A stretch of 40,232 bases of DNA, from positions 1-40,232 of the forward strand of contig BDEJ01000085.1 in assembly GCA_001653155.1 (NCBI GenBank), read 5' to 3'. The DNA comes from Porphyromonadaceae bacterium H1 (GTDB lineage: Bacteria; Bacteroidota; Bacteroidia; Bacteroidales; Paludibacteraceae). This document shows, piece by piece, positions 1 through 8,440 of the stretch (the first letter of the stretch is position 1; every line of letters starts with the position of its first letter). The notes below the pieces were generated by a model. It searched no databases, was not told where the DNA came from, and saw nothing but the letters and a program-made list of their open reading frames with translations. Both the position numbers and the translations under genes were made by a program.

Positions 1-121
1 CTTTTGCTGATGCATCATCGCAACGGAAGTCTATATATACTTAGTTAGCAATTCCGAAATTAGTATTATTTGTTTTCGCTTAGCTAAGTTTTGTCGTTCA
101 AAATCGCCGAATGAGGCATAG

Positions 122-922
122 CTATCTCCTCCTCAGTGTTCTTTTATATACCTTTACCCAGTCCACTTGCATACGCACGACACCTTCCATGGTTTTCCGG
201 AATGCATCGAGCTGAATACATAAATGATGAGGCACTTGTGGTATGGCTACCCGGTCTTTAAGTGTCCACTGCAGGCTTCCGTCCACATAAATACGAATCC
301 TCCTCGGCTCCCATTCCATACTTACTACATGCCATTGCTTAGCATCGAAGTTATGCTCTTTATGGTGCTGTTTGTTATCTTCTCCGTAATGAATAAAAGT
401 ATGAAAGCTTTCTCGTCGATTGGTGGTGGTTTCATAAAAATCGTTCTCGCCATCGATGGGCCAACGCTCGCTCTCCGGCCAAGTCAACAGTACGGCACTG
501 GTAGCTTGGCTCGGGTCATCGTCGGCACGCACACGAGCTTCAAATTTTCCGTAAGTAAAATTTTTCTTATGTGCCATACCTCCGGAAACAAGCTGCCCCT
601 CAATCATCTGAGCCGTAACAGTAAGAATACCTCCCGATACGCTAAAGGCCGAAGCTCTCCGCAATCCGTTGCCGGCATGACCGGGACTGTGGTAAATGTA
701 CCAATCATTCTGATTTACTTCCGTTCCGTTAAAATCATCTTGAAAAACCAATTCCCAGCGTACGGTCGGATTCGGAGTGGGTACCGGATCAGGTATATCC
801 TCCTCATAAGGCGGACGATCGGCATTACAACTCAGCGTGCAAAAAGCAAATAACAGGAAAAATGCCGGAATAAATATGAATTTCCGAGAAATCAAAAAAA
901 GATTAATAGATACGTTTTTCAT
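122..922 (-). CDS. GH16 family endo-glycanase, lipoprotein
   Basis: This is a small secreted glycoside hydrolase of family 16, a retaining endo-acting beta-glycanase with a concanavalin-like fold. The N-terminus is a hydrophobic signal ending in FCTLSC, with Cys32 as the likely lipidation site, so the enzyme is probably anchored at the cell surface. The catalytic signature ExDxxE is visible as ENDFYE: Glu159 is the expected nucleophile, Asp161 the assisting residue and Glu164 the acid/base. Aromatic strands typical of GH16 follow (WHVVSMEWEPRRIRIYVDG). At 266 residues it is a bare catalytic domain with no binding module. It is the last visible gene of the minus-strand PUL, 21 bases after the DUF1735 gene, so it probably makes the first endo-cut on the imported glycan. 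The substrate cannot be read from the sequence; laminarin, beta-galactan, keratan/poly-LacNAc and O-glycans are all GH16 targets. The C-terminus is oddly basic (RTLRRR). GH16 assignment is firm, specificity unknown. Confidence 0.88.
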   Translation of the reverse strand: MKNVSINLFLISRKFIFIPAFFLLFAFCTLSCNADRPPYEEDIPDPVPTPNPTVRWELVFQDDFNGTEVNQNDWYIYHSPGHAGNGLRRASAFSVSGGILTVTAQMIEGQLVSGGMAHKKNFTYGKFEARVRADDDPSQATSAVLLTWPESERWPIDGENDFYETTTNRRESFHTFIHYGEDNKQHHKEHNFDAKQWHVVSMEWEPRRIRIYVDGSLQWTLKDRVAIPQVPHHLCIQLDAFRKTMEGVVRMQVDWVKVYKRTLRRR

Positions 923-943
923 CTTTACATCGCTTTTTTTATG

Positions 944-2065
944 TTATAACTCTTCTATTTTAACATTATCAATCGTGATAATCCCAACAGGACTTCCCCA
1001 AGCGGCTACTCCGATAATCACATAGCCCTTACCGGAAAATTTGGAGGTAAAGATACCACTTTGTTTATCAATAGCTCCTCCGGTCCAACCGCTATCTTGA
1101 GGTAAAAAGCCGTTTATCGGATTTTTCATGCCGTTCCAAGCATCCCACATCGAGAAGAAAGTATGCACTTCGCTGCTATACACTCCATCGGTAGCATAGG
1201 AAACGGTAGTAGGCAGCAGATGCGAAAGTATCAGATAAAACCGTGCATTGTTGATATTATTACCTCCCGCACTGGATATAGTAGCAGAGAATTTGTATTT
1301 TTTATCCTTTTCAAGCTCTACGGTGTTGTAGAAATACACTTCGCCCGTCGGACTGCCTGAGCCATAATTAAAAACGAGAGCTCCGTCTTTTATTGCAGCC
1401 ACGGAGGCATCCAGGCTGCCACTGTAATTGACCCGTGTCCAATACTTCTCGCTTCCGGCCTGAAAGTCTCCTCCTTCGACGATTTTAGGGGCAGGCAGGA
1501 AAGACGACCCGTCAATTACAATTACGGTTTGACTTAAGCGTGGATTTAAATCGTAAAGGGTCGGATCGGATATCTTCACGACCAAAACCAGTTTTTTGTT
1601 CGCATAGCCCGGATACGATTTCACAATTTGCTTCAAATCTACATTAAGCGAAAAAAGCGCCTGTCTTTTCCCATCAGGAACCGATATCTTTTCGGGCAAT
1701 GTATAGCTGTCAGTCGGTAGGAGCACTGCCCGTCCCATAGCTGGCAAAAGCGTATTGGCAGCATCGATATCGGCCTTTACCGACACTGAGTAAGCCCGTA
1801 GTGCCTGAAGTCCCGAACGATATACTCCGAGTGTTATTTTCAGCATATTACTTACAGAATCAAGCTCGTAGTTTTGAGTAGAAGGATTGTTATTTAGGGG
1901 AACGGGATATTCGTTGCTCAAACCGCCATTCAGAATGGCTGCCTGAGGCATGTAAACAGTAGCGACTCCCCACTCCTTTTCGTTATCGTCCGGAGTGCAG
2001 GCACACAGGCATAACAAAGATAAGAAAACATACAGGCAAGATGTTTTGCAGGAATTGAACTTCAT
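944..2065 (-). CDS. DUF1735-type surface glycan-binding lipoprotein (SusE-position)
   Basis: This is a surface lipoprotein of the type that follows SusD genes and binds glycan outside the cell. I chose the ATG at 2065 because it gives a compact signal peptide (MKFNSCKTSCLYVFLSLLC) ending in LCLCAC; longer starts at 2101 and 2137 are open, the latter overlapping the upstream SusD gene. After the Cys, roughly 150 residues resemble the DUF1735 Ig-like domain found in SGBPs such as those of the B. thetaiotaomicron BT3983-3987 locus. They include alternating strands, a LPTDSYTLPEKISVPDG segment and an LSQTVIVIDGSS edge. The remaining ~190 residues look like a beta-sandwich carbohydrate-binding module, beginning VEGGDFQAGSEKYWTRV and ending in IITIDNVKIEEL. 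No catalytic residues are evident. It lies between a SusD gene and the GH16 gene in one operon, so it probably captures the GH16 substrate. The domain call rests on pattern memory, not alignment. Confidence 0.75.
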   Translation of the reverse strand: MKFNSCKTSCLYVFLSLLCLCACTPDDNEKEWGVATVYMPQAAILNGGLSNEYPVPLNNNPSTQNYELDSVSNMLKITLGVYRSGLQALRAYSVSVKADIDAANTLLPAMGRAVLLPTDSYTLPEKISVPDGKRQALFSLNVDLKQIVKSYPGYANKKLVLVVKISDPTLYDLNPRLSQTVIVIDGSSFLPAPKIVEGGDFQAGSEKYWTRVNYSGSLDASVAAIKDGALVFNYGSGSPTGEVYFYNTVELEKDKKYKFSATISSAGGNNINNARFYLILSHLLPTTVSYATDGVYSSEVHTFFSMWDAWNGMKNPINGFLPQDSGWTGGAIDKQSGIFTSKFSGKGYVIIGVAAWGSPVGIITIDNVKIEEL

Positions 2066-2108
2066 AGTGTTATTAAATGTGATAATTTTTCTTCTGTTCA
2101 TAGTAAGC

Positions 2109-3761
2109 TTACCAACCTTCATTTTGTTGTAAAACACCCTTTGACTTACTTATTTCGGTCTGCGGTATGGGGTAATAATACATTTTGGGAGCTATAAAAT
2201 TTCTGTTTTCAACCGTAAATTCGGTGTATTTCGTTTCATCCTCCTGCTTAAGCACCCTCATTCCTCGTAAAGGCTGATTGAGGAAGCTCTCGGCATCCTT
2301 CCAGCGGATAAGATCAAAAAATCGATGGCCTTCAAATGCCAATTCTATCCTTCGTTCATGTTTTATTCTTTGTTGCATTTCCAATTGAGACGAAGCCTCT
2401 ACGGGCGGCATATTAACTCCGGGACGTTGCCTGATCATATTTATCGCTGCCCGAGCTGTAAGTCCGTAACCATTATCTTCGTCGGGGCCATAAGCTTCAT
2501 TCATTGCTTCGGCATAATTAAGCAGGACTTCGGCATAGCGCAAAAAGACCCAATTATGTATTTTTCTCTCATCTTGCAGCAAATACAGATTTTCAATGAG
2601 GAACTTCTTCAAATAATATCCCGTTTTCGAGCTGTTGGCTTTAGTCCATGAATCTGACCCGTCTTTTTCGATATTGATAATACGTCCATTCCAGGGACTC
2701 TTATGTGTTACTATCGAATAGCTCAAACGAGGGTCTCTGTTTGCATAAGGATTACTCGGGTCAGGAGCGGCCGTATATTCGTAAGCCGAAACCAAATTAT
2801 GAGAAGGTGTTACCCCGGTATTTCCACCCGGTGTGGCTATGGGATAATTCGCTTTTTCGAGTTTATTGGATGCTCCATCACGTATGGCCATAATGACTTC
2901 AGCATTACTAACGCTGTTTCCTTCGAGAAAAAGTATCCGATAATCGTTTGACAAAGAATACTGTCCGAGTTTTATGACATCGTGAGCAGCCTTAGCAGCT
3001 CGTTTCCATTTCTCTATATCATTGCGGGGATTATCGCGCTTGCTTGCGGCATAGAGTAATATACGAGACTTAAGGGCCAAAGCAGCTCCTTTCGTAAAAC
3101 GACCGTCGCGTTGCGAGTCATAGGTTTTCCAATTCACCTGTAAGCGCTCGCTTGCTCCGTCAATTTTTGCAACAATCTTATCTACAATCTCATGATAATC
3201 AGTGCGTGGTAAATTACTTTCATCAGTAAGGGAGAGTAATCTGTCAACATAAGGAACTGATCCGTATCGTTTTAAAAGCTCAAAATAATAATAAGCTATC
3301 AGAACCTCGGATTCAGCACGTAGAAAGGCAATGTCAGCAACATCTCTTCCGTACTGATAAGCTCCATCGGATACGGTATCACGGTTCGAAGCCAACTGCT
3401 CCTCGTAGTTCTGACTGTAATCGAGGAAAAAATAAGCTGCTCTTATTCCCTCATAACAACGGATATAGACATCATCGGGATTATTATACGCATTCCAGCT
3501 CCCGTTGTTAAAAATCTGTACCTGAGAAGAAGAAGCTGTCTGCTCCGCCTCATCGGACATCGAAGCGTCAATGTTGTTATCGATGCGATAAAATCCGTTC
3601 TCGATATTCATATAAGGAGCATAACCTATCTTGAACAAATACTGATAATTTGTTTTCAAATTATCTTCTACGATTTGTGTATCTATTTTCGTATCCAACA
3701 GGTCGCAACCCGATGACAAAAACAACGCAAAGAATAAATATACGAAATACCTTATTTTCAT
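2109..3761 (-). CDS. SusD/RagB family outer-membrane lipoprotein (second pair of PUL A)
   Basis: SusD-like lipoproteins form the lid over a SusC TonB-dependent transporter and bind the incoming oligosaccharide at the cell surface. The signal peptide ends in FLSSGC, placing the lipidated Cys at residue 19. Family hallmarks are present: helical TPR-like segments (FLRAESEVLIAYYYFELL followed by YGSVPYVDRLL), the LRYAEVLLNYAEAMNEA helix, the HERRIELAFEGHRFFDLIRW block and a C-terminal YYPIPQTEISKS segment. At 550 residues it has normal length. It starts 11 bases after the stop of the short SusC gene at 3773-6634, so the two form a transporter pair. It is one of two SusCD pairs in the same operon, and the two SusD proteins look clearly divergent from each other. 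Confidence 0.93.
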   Translation of the reverse strand: MKIRYFVYLFFALFLSSGCDLLDTKIDTQIVEDNLKTNYQYLFKIGYAPYMNIENGFYRIDNNIDASMSDEAEQTASSSQVQIFNNGSWNAYNNPDDVYIRCYEGIRAAYFFLDYSQNYEEQLASNRDTVSDGAYQYGRDVADIAFLRAESEVLIAYYYFELLKRYGSVPYVDRLLSLTDESNLPRTDYHEIVDKIVAKIDGASERLQVNWKTYDSQRDGRFTKGAALALKSRILLYAASKRDNPRNDIEKWKRAAKAAHDVIKLGQYSLSNDYRILFLEGNSVSNAEVIMAIRDGASNKLEKANYPIATPGGNTGVTPSHNLVSAYEYTAAPDPSNPYANRDPRLSYSIVTHKSPWNGRIINIEKDGSDSWTKANSSKTGYYLKKFLIENLYLLQDERKIHNWVFLRYAEVLLNYAEAMNEAYGPDEDNGYGLTARAAINMIRQRPGVNMPPVEASSQLEMQQRIKHERRIELAFEGHRFFDLIRWKDAESFLNQPLRGMRVLKQEDETKYTEFTVENRNFIAPKMYYYPIPQTEISKSKGVLQQNEGW

Positions 3762-3772
3762 AACCTTATTTT

Positions 3773-6634
3773 TTAAAAACCAAGCGTTACACCTAAATTA
3801 TACGATTTTACAGCCGGATAACCGGATACGGTTTCCGGATCCACACGATAATCCCTTGTCAAACGACTGAAAGTAAACAAATTGACTGCATTAACAAAAA
3901 AACGCAGCTGCGAAAGCTTCATTTTTTCTAACACATTCTGAGGGAGTGTGTAGCCAAGTTCTAAATTACGAAGCTTAAGAAAACCAGCATCCCTCATCCA
4001 AAAACTTGAGTTTTTATAATTATTCTCGTTATTCTGTGTAGATAATCTCGGATAAGTCGCAAAACTTCTCGTATCGATACCCTGCTCGGGATAATAGGCC
4101 CAACGACCTTTGGCTATTTCATAAGCATTGCCGTTATCCGCAAATGCGGCGAATTTATTCCATGCGGTTTCGAGCAAATTTACATCATGCCCTGCAGCCC
4201 CTTGAAATAAAGCTCTGAAATCTAAATTCTTAAATGCCGCCTCGACATAGAATGCATAAAAAACATTGGGAAAGGGAGGGTTACCGATTTTATGCATATC
4301 CCTTTCGTCAATCACTTCGTCCTTGTACAAGTTTTTATATTTTATATCACCCGGCTGTAATTTTCCAAAATTAGGTAGAGGAATTCCCTCTTTTAAGCTT
4401 CCGTCGGGATTAAAATCAGACAAATCATAAAAGCCAATGGCTTCGTATCCGAATGGAGTAGCAATACTCTGTCCGGTTTTCGAGGCTAAAGGAGAGGGAG
4501 GGGTCAATTCGGCCATATAGTCTATCCTATCCTTGAGGTAAGTAGCATTTACTCCAAAGGTATAGCTTAGATCAGCCAGTTTATTACGATAAGAAATATC
4601 CGCCTCTATCCCGGCTGTAGTGACTTTTCCGATATTCCGAAAAGGAGGTCTGGCCCCAAATACAGCCGAAAGAGAGTTGTCGATACCAATTATCCCCGAA
4701 CGCTTATCGACAAAAGTCTCAAGCGACACATCTAACCCTCCAAAGAGCTTAGCATCTATTCCAACATTGTACTTGCTGCTTTCTTCAGCAAAAATATCCG
4801 GATTAGCAATAGCTCCCAAGCTCAAGCCCTGATTCCATACCGGAGTGGAGTTACCCGTAGGATAACTTCCTGCATCAACATAGTACTGCTGATAAAGATA
4901 ACGTCCGCCTTCAAAGGTATCATAAGCTGATTTTCCGGCAGAAAAGCGCAGTTTAAGAAAGTCAATACTGCGATTTTGTTTCAGGAAGGCTTCATTCGAA
5001 AGTATCCATGCTAAAGATAAAGCCGGATAAAATCCGAAGCGATTGCCTTTTCTGTAATTATCGGAACCACTATATGCAAAACCAAATTCTGCGGCATAAG
5101 TATCGATGTACGAATAATGCAAGCGCCCTCCCAAATTTACATGAGCATAATGGGTATGGCCCCCGGCAGCGGCATTCATGTTCTGATCTACTCGATAAGC
5201 ATATTGCAAATAATTGATAGCCGAAGTAATTTTATGTCTCTTCAACTGTCTTTGATAGCCGACACCCAGCTGAAGTTGCTGCCAATTCCATTGGTTTGTT
5301 CCGTTGTCATCGGATTTGGTAAAATCGGTATTTTGATCGTTTGTTTGTTGTTTCCCATCAAGATATCGTGCATAGCTCTTTGTTTTGGAGAAACTTCCAC
5401 GAGTCCAATTGTTGAACGAAACAGCCTGTAGGAGATATAAACCCGGAGTAATGAAATCAAGTCTCTCTTTCAAAGAAAAATTCCCCTGCAAGATACGATC
5501 ACGAGTGGCATAGTGTCCCAACTCACGAATGGAGGCTACAGGATTATCCGGATGAATAGTAGTACCGGTCCATGTATTATCGACATTTCTTAACGGATAG
5601 ATATTACTCGGATAGCGTTCCAGATTTCTCCAGAGAGCTGCTCCGTTGTAAGCCGGATATTTCCTGTCTTCAATACGTCCGCCGACATCTACCTTTCCTT
5701 CAAAGATATCAAAAAGCAAAAAGTCAAAATTAGATCGTATGTTGTACTGTTGTAAGCGGGCATTGGAATACGACGCATCGTTTTTAACATCATAAAAACC
5801 GGCACTTCCGACATGTCCCAATACAACAAAATACTTCGAATTATTGCCTCCCCCACTGAAAGAAGCATCAATTGACGAGAAAGGGACATACTCACTCAAC
5901 ACTTCATCGTACCAATCCACGTTGACTCCGGTAGCATTTCTATAAGCCTCGAGTTGGGTAGCCGTGTAATATGGATTCCATATACGCCCATTATCGTTGC
6001 TTACGGCCTCGTTATACAGTGTGGCATAATCAGCTGAGACGAGGGGTTTCGTTATCTGCAAAGGTTGCTGCATCCCGATCCGTAGTTGTACCTGAGCCTT
6101 TCTTGTATTATTCTCTCCACGCTTCGTTTCAATCCAAATCACACCGTTGGCTCCCTTCATACCAAACGGAGCTAAAGAGCCTGCATCTTTGAAAACAGTA
6201 ATCTTCTGGATTTCAGATGGTATTAAGTATTGAAAATAGTTAAACGCCGTCTGAAATCCATCAACAAAAACAGCATAAGAGCCGTAATTGTAAGAACCGA
6301 CACCGCGTATAGTTATATTGGCTTGATCGTATCCGGGTTCACCCGAGGCTTGTCCAACCGAAACCCCTGAAAAGAGACCATAAAAAGTATTTGTCAAATT
6401 AGCCGTAGCTGTCTTATAAAGAGTTTCACCTAAAACAGACGATACGGATCCCGTAGCAGTAGTTTCATCAACATCGAACAACGCTCCGGCTTGTTTTATC
6501 TTTTTCGATGGATTATTTATCAAGGAATCCGGCTGCAAAGCTGCTACGCGAGCAAATGTCAGAATATTTACCGCCAGCAAAAGTATGCTTCTCTTTACAT
6601 GTATATTTTTGTGCCTAATCATATTTATTTTCAA
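3773..6634 (-). CDS. Short SusC-like TonB-dependent transporter without N-terminal carboxypeptidase-regulatory domain
   Basis: This is an outer-membrane barrel transporter of the SusC/RagA family, 953 residues. A basic start (MKINMIRHKNIHVKR) and hydrophobic stretch act as signal peptide. The plug domain begins about residue 60 and shows the family pattern ANITIRGVGSYNYGSYAVFVDG and FKDAGSLAPFGMKGANGV, followed by IETKRG. The beta-barrel runs to a terminal GVTLGF with aromatic last residue, as expected for BAM insertion. Unlike the SusC genes at 8441 and 31189, it has no CarboxypepD_reg-like domain, and no EVVVxGYG-type TonB box is visible before the plug; the equivalent place reads GALFDVDETTATGSVSSV. 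It follows the first SusD gene by 16 bases and is paired with the SusD at 2109. Short plug-plus-barrel relatives exist in Bacteroidetes PULs. Whether it is TonB-energised through a diverged box, or acts as an accessory porin, is open. Confidence 0.9.
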   Translation of the reverse strand: MKINMIRHKNIHVKRSILLLAVNILTFARVAALQPDSLINNPSKKIKQAGALFDVDETTATGSVSSVLGETLYKTATANLTNTFYGLFSGVSVGQASGEPGYDQANITIRGVGSYNYGSYAVFVDGFQTAFNYFQYLIPSEIQKITVFKDAGSLAPFGMKGANGVIWIETKRGENNTRKAQVQLRIGMQQPLQITKPLVSADYATLYNEAVSNDNGRIWNPYYTATQLEAYRNATGVNVDWYDEVLSEYVPFSSIDASFSGGGNNSKYFVVLGHVGSAGFYDVKNDASYSNARLQQYNIRSNFDFLLFDIFEGKVDVGGRIEDRKYPAYNGAALWRNLERYPSNIYPLRNVDNTWTGTTIHPDNPVASIRELGHYATRDRILQGNFSLKERLDFITPGLYLLQAVSFNNWTRGSFSKTKSYARYLDGKQQTNDQNTDFTKSDDNGTNQWNWQQLQLGVGYQRQLKRHKITSAINYLQYAYRVDQNMNAAAGGHTHYAHVNLGGRLHYSYIDTYAAEFGFAYSGSDNYRKGNRFGFYPALSLAWILSNEAFLKQNRSIDFLKLRFSAGKSAYDTFEGGRYLYQQYYVDAGSYPTGNSTPVWNQGLSLGAIANPDIFAEESSKYNVGIDAKLFGGLDVSLETFVDKRSGIIGIDNSLSAVFGARPPFRNIGKVTTAGIEADISYRNKLADLSYTFGVNATYLKDRIDYMAELTPPSPLASKTGQSIATPFGYEAIGFYDLSDFNPDGSLKEGIPLPNFGKLQPGDIKYKNLYKDEVIDERDMHKIGNPPFPNVFYAFYVEAAFKNLDFRALFQGAAGHDVNLLETAWNKFAAFADNGNAYEIAKGRWAYYPEQGIDTRSFATYPRLSTQNNENNYKNSSFWMRDAGFLKLRNLELGYTLPQNVLEKMKLSQLRFFVNAVNLFTFSRLTRDYRVDPETVSGYPAVKSYNLGVTLGF

Positions 6635-6650
6635 TTTTAAAGCGCCTAAT

Positions 6651-8432
6651 TTAATATCCGGGATTTTGAATCAAATATCCTTTATTCACTTCTACATTAG
6701 GGAAAGGACTCAGATACTGACTCGCCGACCAGAAGCCTTTGTAAACAAACTGAACAGAGTAAGTTTGATAATCTGCTGCTACCCAACCGGAATTACCACT
6801 GGTATAGGTGAAAATAAAACTATGCTTGTCTCCTCCGATAATACCATTACCGATATCTTCATGTTTCCAATGTTTTACGTCATACAAGCGATGGCCTTCT
6901 TCATAAAATTCAACCGCCCACTCACGCTGTATTATTTTTCGCAGCTTAACTTTGTCGGTCTCCGTGTAAGGAGGCAGGCCTGCTCTGTCGGTTATAATCT
7001 TGAGATTTTCCAATGCTTTGACACTATTTCCCAATTCATTATAAGCTTCAGCCAGGTTCAAATAAAATTCAGCCAATCGAAAAATAGGGAATTCAAACCA
7101 GAATCGTGTTCCGGATCGATACCAAAATTTGACTCTTCGCCCGCAAGCTTCGTTTCCTCCTACACCTTCCCAGTTAGACTGCCCGCTTACATTTGCACTG
7201 CTCCAATGGCTATCACTCGGATTATTCCATGCATCAATACCCGCTCCCATAGCTGATGCTTTATAGCGTGGCTCCATCTCATTAATTCGCATGACATAAT
7301 CGCTATAAGATTTCTTTTCATTCAAGGAAGGCCAGACTTGTTCTGATCCGTCTGCCTTTCTATACTGAGAGAGCTGATTGAAACTCATACCATTAGCACC
7401 GCCACTTTGTCCGTAAGGGTGGTAAAACGTAAAACCGCTGCTGTTGGCTTCCTTTGTCTGATTTTTGTAAGCAAGTAAAACTTCCTTGCTACCGGGAACA
7501 GCTACTGCCGAACCATAGTCCTCAAGAGGATTGCCCGTATTAATAATTTCATAACCGTTTGCCAAAGCCCAAGTTATCACGGCCTCTGAAGCAGTAACGG
7601 CCTTTTGCCACCGTCCGGAGTCTTCATTACCAAATGAAATAAGCTGATTATGAGCACCTAAGTCAAGGTAAGGCTTAGAGGAATTGAACAGAGGTCGGGC
7701 TGCGTACATGTATATTTCAGCTTTGATGGCCAAGGCAACCCCCTTCGTAACGCGACCAAGATAATGCGAAGGCCATGCATCAGGGAGTACGGCGAAAGCT
7801 TCGTCACAGAGTTGTTCGACATGTATTTGTACATCTTCGAGCGTAGCTCGTGGAATCTTGGCGTCATCTCCAACCATCAAAGTTTTTTTTACAATGGGGA
7901 CTCCTCCATATCGTTTGAACATCTCCAAATAACGATAGGCAATGAGGGTTTTCATCTCGGCTTTCACAATCAATTTATCTTCCTCCGTCATATCTGCCAC
8001 CTTATCAATATTTTCCATGACCAGATAACATTGTCTAATGGAAGTATAGTTAAATCTGAATCCATCATCACTTCTGGCCCAACCTTGACTTTCATCAGCC
8101 GTCATTCCGCTGCGTTGTATCATCCACTGGTCTTCCCAATTAAATTTTAAAGCATTTATTTCTCCGGATAAGGCACTGATTGTTCCTCCCTTCAAACCGT
8201 TGACACGCCCACCGTCCCAAGAACTGATAGTGATACCCGAAGCCAGACTGTTCGAATAGGCCTGAGCAATAGCCGATAGGGCTTTATGCTGCGTCGAAAA
8301 TATAGAATCCGAAACCAAGAAACTTTCGTCCGGCATGTCCAACATCGAGTCCAGGCAAGATGTCGTACTAAGTATCAAAAGTAGCGACGAAATGATAGCT
8401 AAAACAATTTGTTTCATAATACGCATGTTCAT
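6651..8432 (-). CDS. SusD/RagB family outer-membrane lipoprotein (first pair of PUL A)
   Basis: This is a glycan-binding lid lipoprotein of 593 residues, partner of the SusC encoded 8 bases upstream. The signal peptide is hydrophobic and ends in LSTTSC, placing the lipid-bearing Cys at residue 26; an alternative ATG five codons in (8417) would still give a complete signal. SusD family features include TLIAYRYLEMFKRYGGVPIV, the GVALAIKAEIYMYAARPLFN helix, IFRLAEFYLNLAEAYNELG, and the block REWAVEFYEEGHRLYDVKHW near the C-terminus. The end LIQNPGY matches the common SusD terminus (NPGW/NPGY). Together with the long SusC it should form the main import complex of the HTCS-controlled PUL. The sequence does not show which sugar it binds. 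Confidence 0.93.
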   Translation of the reverse strand: MNMRIMKQIVLAIISSLLLILSTTSCLDSMLDMPDESFLVSDSIFSTQHKALSAIAQAYSNSLASGITISSWDGGRVNGLKGGTISALSGEINALKFNWEDQWMIQRSGMTADESQGWARSDDGFRFNYTSIRQCYLVMENIDKVADMTEEDKLIVKAEMKTLIAYRYLEMFKRYGGVPIVKKTLMVGDDAKIPRATLEDVQIHVEQLCDEAFAVLPDAWPSHYLGRVTKGVALAIKAEIYMYAARPLFNSSKPYLDLGAHNQLISFGNEDSGRWQKAVTASEAVITWALANGYEIINTGNPLEDYGSAVAVPGSKEVLLAYKNQTKEANSSGFTFYHPYGQSGGANGMSFNQLSQYRKADGSEQVWPSLNEKKSYSDYVMRINEMEPRYKASAMGAGIDAWNNPSDSHWSSANVSGQSNWEGVGGNEACGRRVKFWYRSGTRFWFEFPIFRLAEFYLNLAEAYNELGNSVKALENLKIITDRAGLPPYTETDKVKLRKIIQREWAVEFYEEGHRLYDVKHWKHEDIGNGIIGGDKHSFIFTYTSGNSGWVAADYQTYSVQFVYKGFWSASQYLSPFPNVEVNKGYLIQNPGY

Positions 8433-8440
8433 TATGCTTC

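Noticed and set aside
41-89. Possible terminator after the GH16 gene (CTTAGCTAAG palindrome near 80-89)
   Set aside because: It is a 10-base palindrome without a loop or a T-tract in the minus direction; too weak to call, and the operon may continue past the window.
224-853. Long plus-strand open frame opposite the GH16 gene
   Set aside because: It is antisense to a gene with intact catalytic motifs, and its translation has no recognisable domain or credible signal; treated as a shadow frame.
6585-7256. Plus-strand open frame of 223 codons opposite the first SusD gene
   Set aside because: The opposite frame is a clear SusD; the plus-strand product shows no family features and no promoter.
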